A stretch of DNA of 64,000 nucleotides from Trichopria drosophilae. Taxonomy: Eukaryota > Arthropoda > Insecta > Hymenoptera > Diapriidae. Shown here one piece after another: positions 1-12,639 of this stretch (position 1 is the stretch's first letter; each line of letters begins with the position of its first letter). The notes beneath the pieces were generated by a model. That model saw only the letters and a list, made by a program, of their open reading frames with translations. It was not told the origin of the DNA and did no database searches. Location: positions 863,501-927,500 of the forward strand of contig CM059584.1 in the NCBI GenBank assembly GCA_030407085.1, given 5' to 3'. Both the position numbers and the translations under genes were made by a program.

Positions 1-3000
1 AATTTAACTTTGAATTTTAGGTTTGACTTTGGATTGTTAAAAATTAAAATAAAATAACGGTTCAATATAAAAAAGGGTTCGCATATTCAAAACAAACTTT
101 TAAATATATTCAATTTAAAATTCGTTAATTTTATTCGTACAAACTTTTAATTAAATTTGGGATTGACGTTAAAGTAAGAAAGTATTTTTTACTAATACAC
201 ATGAATTTGTTTAACTCGTTTCATCAGATTGAAATTGTTTCGGAATTCTTGCTTGAAGTGAAGAAATCGCGTCCTCCAGACTTGAAATTTAAAATGTATA
301 TTGAGGTATTTTGAAAATAAAGGAGAAAGCATCCAAAATTAAAACTCAAACGCGAAAAAATCACCGAAATGTTCAAGAATTATTTACTTAAAAATTATGA
401 AAATGAAAGATCATAACGTGTTTTGTAATTAAGATGTTAAATCTATCAACCCAATCAATCTAGTTATTCGTTACAAATGGCTAGCGAAACCGGTGACAAA
501 GTCTTACAACTATACAAAAATGTGTCACTTTTATCTTAGAAAACCTTTTTTAGACGAAACATCGATTGGTAAAAAAAAATAATACGAATACGATTTCGCA
601 ATTCTACACATTGGTCGCACTAATTTTTTATCTGGATTTATCCCAACGCTTTTGGTTTAAGCAGATGCATACGCCGCCTTGCTTGCTTAAATAAAAACAT
701 TCTAGGAGAAGCTATTTTTAACAAAATTTGCTTTACTTTCTAGTCTACATATCCATAATCGTGTGGGTGCAAAAAGCGTCACGAACGAAATCGTCGCTAT
801 TACACGCTCGCAAATTTCTTCTTGTTTGTTGCTCTGCGAGAGAAACGTAGCCGATAACGTATTTTTGAAAAAGATTTAGTCGTTTTAATGATATTTCCGC
901 ATGAAAACATGTCATCTGTCTTAACCCAGTTTGTGCTTAATTCCTTATGGTAAATGGTTCTGGACCTAATAATAAGTCTGCGGTAGAAAGTGCGCATTTA
1001 GTTGATGACATGGTTTGCGTTACTTCAAATGATGTTCGAAGTAACTGGAGAAATAAACAAACGAAATGATTCTAAGAACATTCATAATTGGATGGCTAGC
1101 TTTGATGTGATTGGTATTTTCGCTTTTTTCCAATTCAGTATATCGGTTCGTCGATTTTTCAATATTGTCTTACTTTATAAATTCCTTACTTACTCATCAG
1201 TTGTAATGATATCATCTACATGGAAGTTGTCATTTTCATCATTTTCGTTTCTAATGTAGATCTTACTAATCTTCCAAAATTTACGCCGAGAGAAACGATT
1301 CTAAAATATTTTCTATTTCTTCTGGGAATCAATTATGTCTAAAAATTGTCATTTGTGTATTACATTAAAGATATCAGTTGAGGAAAAATATATCTATAGT
1401 CAATGAAAAGTTTTTTCATTATCTACTAAAGACAATTTAAATGATGGCTAACATAGTACGAACAGTTTTGTTAAATAGTAATTTCAACAAGTTTTATTAT
1501 TTTCTGCTAATCCAACGACGCCATGATGTTTAGGTATCCGTCCAAGATGTTTTAAATAATTTTAGTATCATTTACTACATGACTAAAATTTAAAAAGTTA
1601 AATTGTACCATCTTTGATGCAAGTGAATTTACTTTAAAAATACATTGAAAATAATCAACACGAATAACGAAATATTTTTTAGTTTTTTAGTTAATTTTTC
1701 GTGAATTTCGCATTTCGTACGGAAGTCCGAATTGCTGAGTTTTTTACAGTTGCGGCACAATAAATACTTCCATTTTCTTTTTTTGTTCCGAGAACTCGAC
1801 GTCTTCTCAATACCATAAATAATCCATACTAAAACGAAATATGGTTCAATACATAACCTACACAGGCTGTTGACATTGGTATCTTGTTTTTGTGGTTCAG
1901 AATTAGAATGTAAACAAAACATCTGGCTTGTTTACGTTGTTTCCATAAGAAGGTATTTTGAGTACAATTAAATATATGGGCGAAGTCGAAACCAAAATAA
2001 ACAATTTGGTTACATGAGGAAAAACTGCATGTAACGTATTTGAAGGAAATTTTCACCTAGAAATTGCAAATTATGATCATAGGTTAGCAAACATGTGTAT
2101 CACTAAAAAATGTATTGAGGAAAGTATGTTACTTTATTATTTTCATGAAAGACATAAATAAAGTAAAAATTCTCAAAAAATAAGTGTGGGGACAAATAAA
2201 GTAGAATTATGTTAAAAAAGTACGTGAGAATTGACCTTTAAACTACATGATTGTAAAGTAAGGTTTGTAGGTTATGTCTACTTTTGTTCAAGAAAATAAC
2301 ATATTTTTATACATGAATTTTGCACCGAGTTTGTAATTTAAAATATTGATTGGGCAATGAATAAGATTAGCTTTAAGGAGATTCTAATAGCCCGGTCAAA
2401 TAGTACATTTAAATAAGAAGGTGAAAACAGTAGCAATTTTTGGGTGGATCTTTAAAAAGGGGTCAAGAAGAGCTTAACCCCAAGTTTGGACCCCTGTAGA
2501 ACTCATTTAACATATACTGCCAAAATGATATACTACTCAGGTTTTTTCGAATTAAAGTTTTGAAATTCATTTCGAAATTCAATTTTTTACTTCAATTTTC
2601 AACATTTCTTTAATATCAGTTGCTGAATTTGAGAAAATTGTACTTGTCAAGACATCCAAATCCGGACACTTTTCAAGATACGATTATAAAGGCCCAAGCG
2701 TCTTCTACTACGTCATCCATTACACATTTCATTGTCGGCGTAGTAAAGACGATTTATGAAATTTAATTCATATTCGATTCAAATAAATATTGGCTTGATT
2801 AGTGTCAAGGAAACAATATAAAATGCTTGATTATTATTTCGACCCAAACATCGGCTAATAAAATTGCACTCTCCAAAGTCACATGAAATTGATAGTACCA
2901 ATGTAGATGTCTACACAAAATATAACAACTATGACACTGAGCTAGCAGCCGATTCGCAGCAGCGGTTTCAAAAAAACTATGGAAATGGATAATTTTTCTT

Positions 3001-3400
3001 ATTAAAAGTTGCTTGCATTTAAACATTTTTAGACACATTTTATACAAATAATCTGTTTTTGGCAATTTTAATGGCTGAAAACCATAGTTTTTTCGAATCT
3101 CCTGCTGCGAATCTGCTGCTAGCTTCAGCATCATATAACAACTAACCCCTTTGTAGACCAAAAAGTTTTGCTAAATTTGAATTAAAAAAATGAGTATTAA
3201 TTGTTTAAATTGTTATTTATTTCGTTTATTTTTCTTCTCTACGACGATTACTTTGTTTTTGTAAAAAAGGCTCCTGGCCAATTTAATAGGAAATAAATAT
3301 ATAAAAAAAAATTAATTGTAAAAATTACATTTTTATAGGTTATAGTTTTGATGGGAAATAATTTTCTGAAGATTCCCTACATTCCAACAAATTCGCAAGT
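1..3400. other. AT-rich noncoding DNA, probable intron
   Basis: No coding signal is convincing here. The open frames present (up to 118 codons, minus strand, around 2805-3161) are rich in I, F, K, N and C and have no splice or start context that supports them. Short runs of A and T dominate. I see no clear inverted or tandem repeat long enough to name. Confidence 0.5.
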
Positions 3401-3407
3401 TCTTCAG

Positions 3408-3429
3408 GAAATAATCACGTGATTATTTC
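3408..3429. promoter_or_regulatory. Perfect 22-bp palindrome with CACGTG core
   Basis: The half-site GAAATAATCAC is followed directly by its exact reverse complement GTGATTATTTC, giving a 22-bp palindrome without spacer. The centre is the E-box CACGTG bound by bHLH and bHLH-Zip dimers such as Myc/Max, USF and Clock-type factors. A perfect match of this length is unlikely by chance at one chosen place but not astonishing in 64 kb. Binding is an inference. Confidence 0.5.
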
Positions 3430-3454
3430 ATCACAAACTTCATCGCAATCACAA

Positions 3455-3642
3455 CCAAAACCTAACCTTATCTAGCCTAATTTTGTTCTCCACCTAATCT
3501 AACCAAATCGTAATTAGCCTAAATTAACGTAACTTAATATAATCTAACTTAAACCCTAACCTAACCTTCCCCAACCTAAACTATTGTAACCCATCCTAAC
3601 GCAACCTAATCTAACCTAAACTAACGTAACCTAACCTTATCT
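3455..3642. repeat. Degenerate CCTAA (TTAGG-type) repeat tract
   Basis: About 190 bp in which CCTAA, CTAACC and TAACCT recur every 5-15 bases with many substitutions, for example the runs near 3551-3570 and 3604-3636. TTAGG is the ancestral arthropod telomere repeat, and decayed CCTAA-rich tracts are widespread in insect introns and intergenic DNA. The tract is too degenerate to be an active telomere. Single CCTAACC units recur at about 4331 and 7185. Confidence 0.7.
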
Positions 3643-5239
3643 GTTAACGGTATCAGAGTCGAGCGAACAATTTGTTGAATTTAACAATAAACAACAAAAT
3701 TGATGTTAATATTTGTGGTAAAAACTCAGCATCTTACATTTGTGAAATATAAAAATACATAATGTATACTCGAACGTATGTAGATTTTTATAGTGAAAAA
3801 TTCGTCAGATTTTTATAATACACAATTAAATTACAGGCGACACAGTTTCAATTGTTTTCCTTTATAATGGAAATTATTATTAAAGCCATCTGGTCTTCAT
3901 TGATATAAAACAAAGAAAACTCGAGAAATAAAATGAAATCTCGCATTTACTCAGTTTTTTACACTGAAAGTATTACGAAACACCAACCATATACTGTGTA
4001 TCTTAGCACTGCGGTGAAATTAATTCCTCGAATCATGTTTGCACGCTTCTTCATGAGGCCAAGATCAACGCAAGAAAATATGTTTAATAATTGTCATCAA
4101 GATGCTACTCATTTGCGTCGTAACGACTTAGGACGTTGCCTGGGCGAATGTCGCATCCTTCTTCAGGACATTCATTAGTCATGGATAGCTGGGTCACTAG
4201 TAGTCGTTAATGAAGAAGCTTTTAATCAAAGACTTCCGGTTTTATCATTATGCTTTGTCGCATTTATGGGCATACGTTCCCAACCGACATCCAAAAACGA
4301 GGAGAAAGAAAAGCGCAAGTACGCATGCGGTAACCTAACCTACTTTAGACCCTCTTATCGGTACAAGTTGATGAGGCTTCTCATAATTTTACGCAACCAA
4401 TTTTGGAAAAAATGGAACGAGCTGCGAGGACAACGTGTCTGTTAATTACACCATATTATCTGTCTCGTCGGTATGGGTTTAGGTTCATACTATCTTCATT
4501 TTTCAAAATGAAGGAATGCCGTTCAACAAAAATTAATGTTACAAGAAAAGAAAGGATTTTAAAAAAGTACGTTGATGTGTAATATGAAATTTCGCAGATT
4601 TTGTAAATGGTACTCATGAAATAGAAATCAATATGAATTCCGAAAATTAGAAATTTCAGTTTATATTCATTAAATTTATTATATATAGGAGTGTTTTAAC
4701 TCCCTGATTACGAGTATGAAGTCACTTTTTTTCGGTTGAATGACTATACTAGAATTACTTTCATTTCCAAAGGACATTAGTAAATTTTGCTTTCAGCCTT
4801 GAAGAGTTCGCAATGTAAGAAATAATTATTCTTTTGAGATTTTCATTGAGTGAATCATATTGGAATTATTATTTCTACAAAAACATGACTCACTCAGATG
4901 TTGTAACAGTTGTAACGGGATGTAATTCATATGTAAGCTTTTTTAGTGAAAAAAAAGAATTAAACTAAATCGGTGAAAGAAGGTTTTCTGATTTCTTTAT
5001 TTTTTAAACAGAATCGTAGAAAAAATACTTCATTAGGAATTTGAAAATGACGTGAAATTGCAAAAAATGCTAAAAAATTGGAAATATCCATTCTTATAAT
5101 ATTTTTCAAGCTACTAGAATATTGGGATTCTATTGAAACTATGGACAAAGATGCATCAAATCGTAATATTATATTGACTTCAAAATGTTGCTCTGATGAA
5201 GATTTATTTCACTCAGAACTTTCTTAAAAAAGGTTAAAA

Positions 5240-5600
5240 AAGTAATAAATCATCAACGAATATATTGGCATTTTTTAGATTTTTTAAATGGAATTTTCAG
5301 AAATTGTTAATTTAACTTTTTATCAAATGTTAAGAAATTAATGATTAATTCTGATAGAAAATTCATTGATAGAATATCATTTTTTGTTCTTCTTAATTTT
5401 GTCAAATAATTATAGTTTTCAAGGAAATTAATTTCATATACAGTAATTTAACATTTCCATAATGTATCAACTTTTGGGAAAAATTTTGCAAAAAAATAAC
5501 AAAAAATGTTTAGAATTCATAAAAGAAATATACCAGAATTTTTCCGGAATTTTTTGAAAATTTTGAAAAAAACGTCTCAAAATATGATTAAAAGAACTGA
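5240..5600. repeat. Diverged copy of the 23-kb foldback family (internal part)
   Basis: The string of phrases CAACTTTTGGGAAAAATTTT, GCAAAAAAATAACAAAAAATG, TTTAGAATTCATAAAAGA, CAGAATTTTTCCGGAATTTT and then a GAAAATTTTGAAAAAAACG block follows the same order as the central-right part of the TTAA-flanked palindrome (about 23630-23790). No terminal repeats are recognisable, so this looks like an old, truncated relative. Confidence 0.5.
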
Positions 5601-5723
5601 AATTAATGGACCCTGTTCAAAACTCAGTTTGGACCTTGGAATCGTAAAGCGCTACCTCGAAAATAATAAAGTATGACTTGATACGAAATACTAAATTGAA
5701 AATGATGTCATTTCAGGCGCTAA

Positions 5724-5787
5724 TAGGTTAGATCTTTATTAGGCAAATTTTAGCTTAGGTTAATCTTTGTTAGGCAAATTTTAACCA
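5724..5787 (+). repeat. Two-copy 32-bp tandem duplication
   Basis: Two adjacent 32-bp units both read TAGGTTA, then ATCTTT, then TTAGGCAAATTTTA, with about five differences between them. This is a simple local duplication built on TTAGG-containing sequence. Confidence 0.65.
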
Positions 5788-6529
5788 AGAGTTCTTCAAG
5801 AAAATTAATACTTTAACCCTCAGTTGCTCACATTTTTCTTTTTATGGGACTGATCTGAAATTAGTTACGCGGATGTTTTCGCTGATTACCAATCTGAACT
5901 TAAAATTTTAAAATTCAAAACGGTGGATCAAATCACGAAAAGTGACTCAATATGTGTGATGATTGTTACACTGGTGTTTTGATTAAAACTCGATAAAACT
6001 GAGTAAAATGAGGTGGCATTTCCAAAGTACCGCTATGCATGTAAGGGTTAAGTAGCTGGCCTAACTTAGCCATCCTAAAGTACTATCCGCGTATTTTAGA
6101 AAAGTTTATGATTATACCTAATATTAACGTTGCTCTTGAATATGTAAAAAAAGATGTTAAAGTCAAAGATAAAAACGGATGTGCCGTTGCAAATGTCCAT
6201 TGCGCTTTAGTTTCTTGATACGATCGTTGTCATAGCATGGAATCTTAAATATTGACTGAATCTAAAGAATCCTGAACATCCAATATGGCTAATGGCTGCG
6301 AAATGGCGATGCAGTAATTTCAATACGATCCCTACATGATGTAAACGCTGTGTCATTTTCCAGGACTCTTTCTAACAAGCTGCATGGCCTACAGTACCAG
6401 GAGTGCTTCAGATTGACTAGATATGGAATATTTCCCGGTATATCCTAACGGCTATAAGATACACTCGGTAATAAGGTAATTCAGAAGAACGGTTTAGAAG
6501 CTGCAACAAATTTGTAGAGTCACAGCATT

Positions 6530-7180
6530 TACGAGTGCACATTTGTCACTGTCCGATATAGTTTCAGAGGCTGGGACACGTGCTGCTTGCATTGTTCTCG
6601 TTGATAGATGGTAGGCGGCGCCAAACGAAACAAGCGATAGACATATAATTGTGGAGCCACGCGGGCGCTAATTGATCCAGTGGAGGTGCTAGAGGCCCAC
6701 AAATGATCAGCGATCCAATTAAGGCAGGGGCATATAATGGCGACTGTAATGACGGGACGCACTCTCGACGACGAGTTTCCCACGCTCTCAAAGGAATCTC
6801 GAGCTTCTTCTTAGACCGCGGAAAAATCGGAGATTGCTAGTCGCGATTCTAATATTCCTGCTGTGATCGCAAAACTTTCTCCATGCGAGTAGCGCCTACG
6901 AACTTGCTTGAGACTGCCATAGAAATATACTGGGTGTCGCGGGACAAAGGTTCAGCAATTTCTATTTTGCCTCGCACACCCACGTGATGGATTTATTATC
7001 GCGGGAAAAATCTGATAGGATTCGAACGGATAAAGACGTCACCTGACAATCTCGTCGCTGATCAAAACGCTCAGAGAGAGAAAAAGAGGCGAACGAGACT
7101 TTCTTCGCCGCTAATGAAGGACGTTCGTTGATAACAAAAATTTCAAGTACATTGTCATAGTAACAAGTCTTAGGAATGAC
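6530..7180. other. GC-richer island, no gene recognised
   Basis: Base composition rises well above the surroundings and CpG is frequent. Two overlapping minus-strand frames (6529-6783 and 6564-6791) use different reading frames of the same GC-rich DNA, so neither is credible on its own. I see no acceptor-donor pair bounding an exon. Candidate enhancer or conserved noncoding DNA within a long intron; cross-species conservation would decide. Confidence 0.3.
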
Positions 7181-8082
7181 AAAACCTAACCTGACCGAAA
7201 TTGCCGATTGCAATGGGAAAAACGTCTGAAAATGTTGAATATGTGTTATTTTTGAGGTTACGTAAGAGAAAATGGTATACATTTCGTAAACTTCAATAGT
7301 ATAGTATATTTGTCTTTTTTTTTTTAATTACAACAATTAATTGATGTAATGGAGAGGGGATATTTTTTTTCAATGAATTTTATTTTTAGAGGCACCTGAT
7401 AAATATTTTTCAACTTTTTGTTACCATATATCGCATCCGCCATATTTCATTTCAGAAATTCCACACGATATTCGTGATCAGGTCCATTTAGAACTCAATC
7501 AAGAATTTGTAAAGAATGTTGGTAATTAATTTCTTATCAATTCCAAGACACCGTCTGCACAGATTACAATACCTATTATACAACCCTAAATTTGAAATTA
7601 GTTACAGTAACTTTTAATTTACATTAGTTAACGTCGAAAGCTGCCTTATCTATAAACTACTTTAGAAGTTTTTCAATGGAGTAATCAAGTTTCTCCGTAT
7701 TAAAACATGCGAAACGAAAAAACGTTTAAAAACTCCTGCTAGATCTTCATCGATCGCTTTAAACTTCCATCAAGCGCAAACTTCTGAGGAAACTCATTCG
7801 TTTGGATAAAACTGCTTGCTAGAAATGTAGAGAAATCCAAACGCAGTGTGGAAGCCCTTATGCGTGTGTGTTCACAATAAACCCGCAGCAGGCGTGCATA
7901 TTATTGTCAAGGAAGGCTTTCACTCAGTTTGCCGGCTTTTCTTGGGAAATCGCTCGCGAGACTAGACAATAGGTAAGAAGAAAAATCAGATAAGGTCGAA
8001 TCTCCTCCCGTCTCGCGACCGTTTCCGATGTCCCGCTGTCTGCCCATCCGTCTATGCATACATGATGATGCCAAGGAGCGAC

Positions 8083-8127
8083 CCAAAGGTCCCGGGTTCA
8101 ATTCGAAGTTCGACCCTCATTTTTTTA
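8083..8127 (+). repeat. tRNA 3'-half-like fragment (possible SINE head)
   Basis: The phrase AAAGGTCCCGGGTTCAATTC resembles a pol III B box and T-arm (consensus GGTTCRANNCC). It is followed about 20 bases on by T7, a pol III terminator-like run. The T-stem does not close properly and no convincing A box lies at the right distance, so this is not a functional tRNA. A similar block lies at 9938-10013, suggesting a dispersed tRNA-derived element. Confidence 0.35.
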
Positions 8128-8639
8128 TTAAATAAATTTTTTATTAAATCCGTTTTAATTGTAATTTTCTCCATATTTTTGCAAATGGGATTTTTTCAGT
8201 TACACAAAGCATTTCCTTTCGTTATTATTGAGGAAAGTCTATTCGTTATTGTTATTAGTAGAACCATGGGTCCAGGAAGACACGAAGATCGCAGGAATTT
8301 ATCGCATGATCTACGTTACAACTTGAGGATAACGCGAAATTACCCTTATGAATAATGTCAAGTGCAGGCTTTACACGGCAAACAATCAACTGCTGTCAAT
8401 TACGTGTGTGCCCTCTTGTGCAATTCGCCAATTACGACTGAGCGTGGGTGTGCACGAGCGATTTTTAATATTCTGTCGCTCATTAACGGAACGATCGCTT
8501 CTTTACTCTGATGATCCAATCGAGATAAAAAAATAGAGGTACACAGGTATTCACAACAATAATCGCGTTACGTGTACATGAAGAGATTTTAAGCAATTTG
8601 CTAATTAGTGCAGTAAAATTGTAATTATTAAACAAAGTA

Positions 8640-8880
8640 AAATAAGTGTTTTGCAACGATCTCTAACCACTTGCGGCTGAACTGTGCAACTTTGACGCCA
8701 TCTAGTAGGCAACTTACGTCATTAGAACATCTTGTATGAAACACTTATTTCTCTATCCAACCCCCACTACATGCTAATACGCATGCGCGAAGCTCGGCCA
8801 CGCCCATATGTCTGATGTTAGGAGGGGGGCGTACAACGTCTCGGATTGAAGGGGGGGAACTCGTTCAATATAAGAGGTTC
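8640..8880. other. GC-rich segment, possible MITE relative
   Basis: Contains ATACGCATGCGCGAAG and, at the right, TTAGGAGGGGGGCGTACAAC. Read on the minus strand, the right part (GTTGTACGCCCCCCTCCTAA) matches the left part of the GC-rich element at 33640-33905, so the two are probably copies of one family in opposite orientation. The CTCF-like site at 8696 is also inside. Confidence 0.4.
8696..8709 (-). promoter_or_regulatory. CTCF-like motif
   Basis: On the minus strand the site reads CCTACTAGATGGCG. Shifted by one base, CTACTAGATGGCG differs at a single position from the CTCF core CCACTAGATGGCG (family consensus CCASYAGRKGGCRS). CTCF is conserved in most insects and acts at insulators and loop anchors. 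Occupancy is an inference. Confidence 0.4.
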
Positions 8881-9229
8881 TACTCTACTTAATAGTTTCG
8901 CAATCCACTACTCTAAATCCAACGAAAGTATGAAACTTTGCAAAATTGTACCGCATATAAATGTCCATCGTAAATACCGCACAGATTTTAGAAAATACGC
9001 TTTCTCATAATAGGAACTTATTGTCCGAGGAATGATTAGTTGCAAGCGTACTTTATCGATGAATGCCCATAAATCCATCATCTCCAAGTGGATATTTGAA
9101 AAAAAATATGCAAATCACCGAACTTACGTTCGAATGTCTGCGCAATTATATAAAATCGAATAGTTAATTAAACGTAATCGATCGGAATGATTAATTCTTC
9201 GCGACTTTCGAAATATGTATTAAACTAGC

Positions 9230-9560
9230 AAGAGCGGGCACACGGTTACGCTCAATTAATTAGTCGGCGACTAGGGACGCACCCTGGACAAAATTCGAAA
9301 AAATGCGTGAGCGGCAGTGCTTTGCCGTAGTTATTTATAGAATGAGAAAGGCGTAATCGTTAGTTGTCAATATATACGTACTCTCGTGGATATGGGGATA
9401 TTCGCCACGGCGTCATAATTTATGGCACAAAAGATCCTTCTCCTGGTAACGACGTCACGTCAGACCGCGGCTGAGTGATTCGCATCCGTTACCTGCGTGA
9501 TTAAAACGCGGGAGTTCATTACGTAAACTTACGACTGAAGTCGGTGAACCGACTAAAAAC
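9230..9560. promoter_or_regulatory. CpG-rich candidate regulatory island with CRE-like and palindromic sites
   Basis: GC and CpG content are raised. The segment carries ACGACGTCACGTCAG (9448 region), two overlapping TGACG/CGTCA half-sites of CREB/ATF type, and at 9539-9554 the near-perfect palindrome AGTCGGTGAACCGACT (7-bp stem, 2-base loop). No open frame with splice signals is convincing. Confidence 0.35.
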
Positions 9561-9937
9561 CTTGGACCAACACGCTGTTATTCTCTCTCATAAAGTCATT
9601 TACGTTAACAATCCTAAAGAATAATTCTTCCGAAAGGTAACATGGTATGCATCGGAAGCGAAAAAGCGAATTGCTCTTCTAGTTGCAACTTTGAAGTGTT
9701 GGTGTTGTCAATCAAGTTCATCACTTTCGTCCTGCAGTGTATCTCATCTCCATCATCGCTGTTTTATAAGATTATTATTGACGCACAATGCGGTTACTAT
9801 ACCAGGCTTCTCAGTCGTCAATCCGCTGTCAGCTTCAAAATTATTATTCTGCTGATAGTATTTTTTACAGCCATCTTACTGATTTTTGCACGCCATTAAG
9901 AAGTTTGGTCATTTTAATCTAAATAAATGTTACAGCC

Positions 9938-10013
9938 GTAGAAAAGGTCCCAGGTTCAAGCCTCTGCGAATCGAATCTTTCGACTTCGCTCCTATTTTTT
10001 TTTTTTTTTTTTT
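9938..10013 (+). repeat. tRNA-like fragment ending in T19
   Basis: AAAAGGTCCCAGGTTCAAGC resembles a B box in a T-arm and shares AAGGTCCCxGGTTCAA with the fragment at 8083. It is followed by GAATCGAATCTTTCGACTTCG (a short imperfect hairpin) and then 19 Ts. A run this long would stop RNA polymerase III. Probably a decayed tRNA-derived SINE or tRNA pseudogene; no full cloverleaf can be drawn. Confidence 0.35.
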
Positions 10014-10019
10014 AATCAA

Positions 10020-12600
10020 AGAAAAAATCGTATAAAATGTATATCTTACAAAACGATATTACGTATAAAATAAAATTGAAAATAAATTTGTTCTCTAATT
10101 ACGTCAAAGTAGTATCATTGTTCATTCTACTTTCATACAGCTCAACCTATCCTTCGATGACATTACACCAACGTTTCTGTCATTTATAACATCATCAAAT
10201 TTTAAAGTAAAATATCAGGCTTTTATTCCGAACTGATGATTCCTGCATGTTTCAACTGAATACCATTACTGGAAACAATGAATTTAGCATTTTTACAACA
10301 TATTCATCAACATCATCATGATTGTCATTACATAAACGCGCTTCAACAACGTGCTTTCGTTTCGCTGCAACTCCTACCTAAGAAAATGTATAATAGGAAC
10401 GCACGACGAAAACAAAGAAGCCCGTGGGAAAACGTTCAATACCGTTTCAGAAACAAATGTATATAAATACACTTTAAAAATTTTCCTCCTCGCAAATAAA
10501 ACATTGCGCGTTTGCAATCGCATTCTGCATGTTTTTACCTAATGATCAATTTATAACATCGCGTCGACCCGACGCAATATTACGATTTACAAATTTTAGT
10601 TCTTCGATATATTTACGATAATGGCTGATATAATTAGAAAAGCCACGCGGTACTAAATATACATTCCACACTTGAATTTACGAATTTGCGTTCTCGAACA
10701 AAGAACCGATCGTAAAATCTGCGACGTATTATATTGCATAGACGGAAGAAACAGGCGTCACACATCGAGTGTATACGTAATTATGAATTGTAACTTTTTC
10801 GAAAATAAAAATGATGTCCAAACTACTTGGACAATTTGAACAAATAGTCAGTATGCTTTCGAATAAAGTGCATAAAATGAAAGAAAACCATGAAGTAGCC
10901 TCAATAGCAATTAAGGCGTGACGTCCTCGTTGTTGGTAATTCCGTTGCGAATAGCCAAACGAGCATGAACCGCGAAGTCTCGCGTTTCTGTCATTTTCGT
11001 CTCAACTCGTCTGTCTGCTAAATGGTATTATTTCGCAGTTTTATTGCTGCACCTCCATAATGTGCTGCTTAGAAAAACATTGGAACGACAATTGCCGTGT
11101 ACTTAGGCTTCTCGCAAAAACGAACTTTTTATCGCAATTTTTACTTTCGATGAATGGATAGGTTCAATTATTTACTTCATACCTCGTCATCCTCCCTTTC
11201 ATCCTCATCGACATCAAAGTCATTTTCATTTTTTTCAAATCGATCATTTTCATCAGTGTCTTTATTGTCAAACGACAAGGTCCCACAATCATTATTACCG
11301 TTCTTGATAATAATTGAGTGACCAGATGCAAAAACCCCTTGCGAAAGGAGACAGTATAAACACTAAAAAAATAAAATTCGAAAAACCAATTCAACAAAAT
11401 TCGAACGTTTACACAATGTCATGATGAGCAATGTTTACATTTAATGTTTTTTAATTCGACTGTTAGATTCTGAGAAAAATAATAAAAACTATAAAATATA
11501 ATACTCGTGAAATAATGATCTTTTTACACATATAATACGATAAATGTGGTATACATGAATGAACAAATTTGAAATTTGAACCGGGACTTCAGAACAGCTA
11601 TCCAAAAACAACACACCTTATAAAATATTTTAATTTTATTTTAGTGAAAAGTTGGTAGTAGATAAACGTTGTGCGTGTGTTTTTTAAATGTTTCATTTTG
11701 AAGCTCTTGAAGAGTAAAGAAAATGTTCGTATCCAGAGAACTAAAACTACCGTCTTTTACTTAAAGAGTCAAAGAAGTTTTTGGTGAAAACAGAATATCT
11801 ATATCATTATTTTATAAATAACTACAATCATTTTTCCAGAACGCTGACAGCGAGACGGATGGATTTTAACAAAAATGCCGGCAGCCGGTTGCGGTCAGCC
11901 GTCAGGTATCGATTTTCAACCAAAACTTTTTCGATTCTTTACATATAAAATAGTATTTTTAGTTTTATGGATACGAAAACTTCGCTTAACTTTCCAATCG
12001 CTAATCCGTAATAAAAAAAAAACCGTATATATATACTAAATACTCTGACAAAATTATCATTCTTAACATTATCGTTTTATTAAATTTTTGTAATTTAACA
12101 ATTAGAACAGTATTAATTCGAAAAAAAGTAGATGAAATAGTAGAAAAAAATATAATGTCAATAACTGCAATAAATTATTTTGCTATATTACTTGACTTGT
12201 TACCATAAAGATTGTTCGAATTATTGATGCACATTTCTGTTTTCACTGCAATTGTAATATCTAATACCCAGCAGATGACATTATCATTAAGTGAATATGT
12301 CGTTGAAAATGTTTTTATTGTCAACTCTACCGTTGTCAGCGGTACAATCATGGGTTCCGATGTTTGTAATATCTCTTGAGTAACCATCTTAAATCACATC
12401 TACGTGCATAATCAATCTCTGTAGACGTTTAATTACCCCATTTATTTTCATTAAATTCAATAATGACACTCTCCTCACGTTATTCTAATTTTTATCGTCG
12501 TTATTGTGGTATAAGAAAAATATGGTAATGCCTAAAAACATTAAAAAGGCGTTAATTGCCAACAATTATGTAGAATCCTAATTTTCGCAATGAAGTCGTC
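10020..12600. other. Mostly AT-rich noncoding DNA
   Basis: No gene is supported beyond the short frame listed at 10911-10994. The minus-strand frame at 11164-11397 is built on a run of Lys, Met, Asp and Thr codons from a TCAT-rich tract. A repeated CATCATCA-type simple sequence lies near 10305-10325. Confidence 0.4.
10911..10994 (-). CDS. Short coding-looking frame, 27 residues (unproven)
   Basis: An ATG at 10994 (minus) opens a 27-codon frame, MTETRDFAVHARL then AIRNGITNNEDVTP, closed by TAA at 10911-10913. The context before the ATG (CGAAAATGA) has A at -3. The composition (A, R, N, T, E, D, V) and GC-rich third positions contrast with the F/K/N/I-rich random frames elsewhere in the window. 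The frame just upstream hits a stop, so this would be a stand-alone small ORF or a fragment. I do not recognise it. Chance remains likely because 27-codon frames are common. Confidence 0.15.
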   Translation of the reverse strand: MTETRDFAVHARLAIRNGITNNEDVTP

Positions 12601-12639
12601 AGAACAATAGAGACTCATTCAACGATTTCACAAAAGAAC

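Larger units (their letters stand above)
3650..6500. other. AT-rich noncoding DNA with repeat fragments
   Basis: No gene is supported. The plus-strand frame at 3933-4178 starts at an ATG but resembles no family I know. Around 4700-4735 the phrase CTCCCTGATTACGAGTATG resembles the arm consensus of the foldback repeats at 35.4 and 44.3 kb. The stretch also holds the separately listed repeats at 5240-5600 and 5724-5787. Confidence 0.45.

Noticed and set aside
9531..9552. Possible 20-nt minus-strand microexon (TTTTTAG | 20 nt | GTAAGTTTAC)
   Set aside because: The pyrimidine tract is very short and the 20 bases are mostly a palindrome (AGTCGGTGAACCGACT), so a binding site or chance is more likely.
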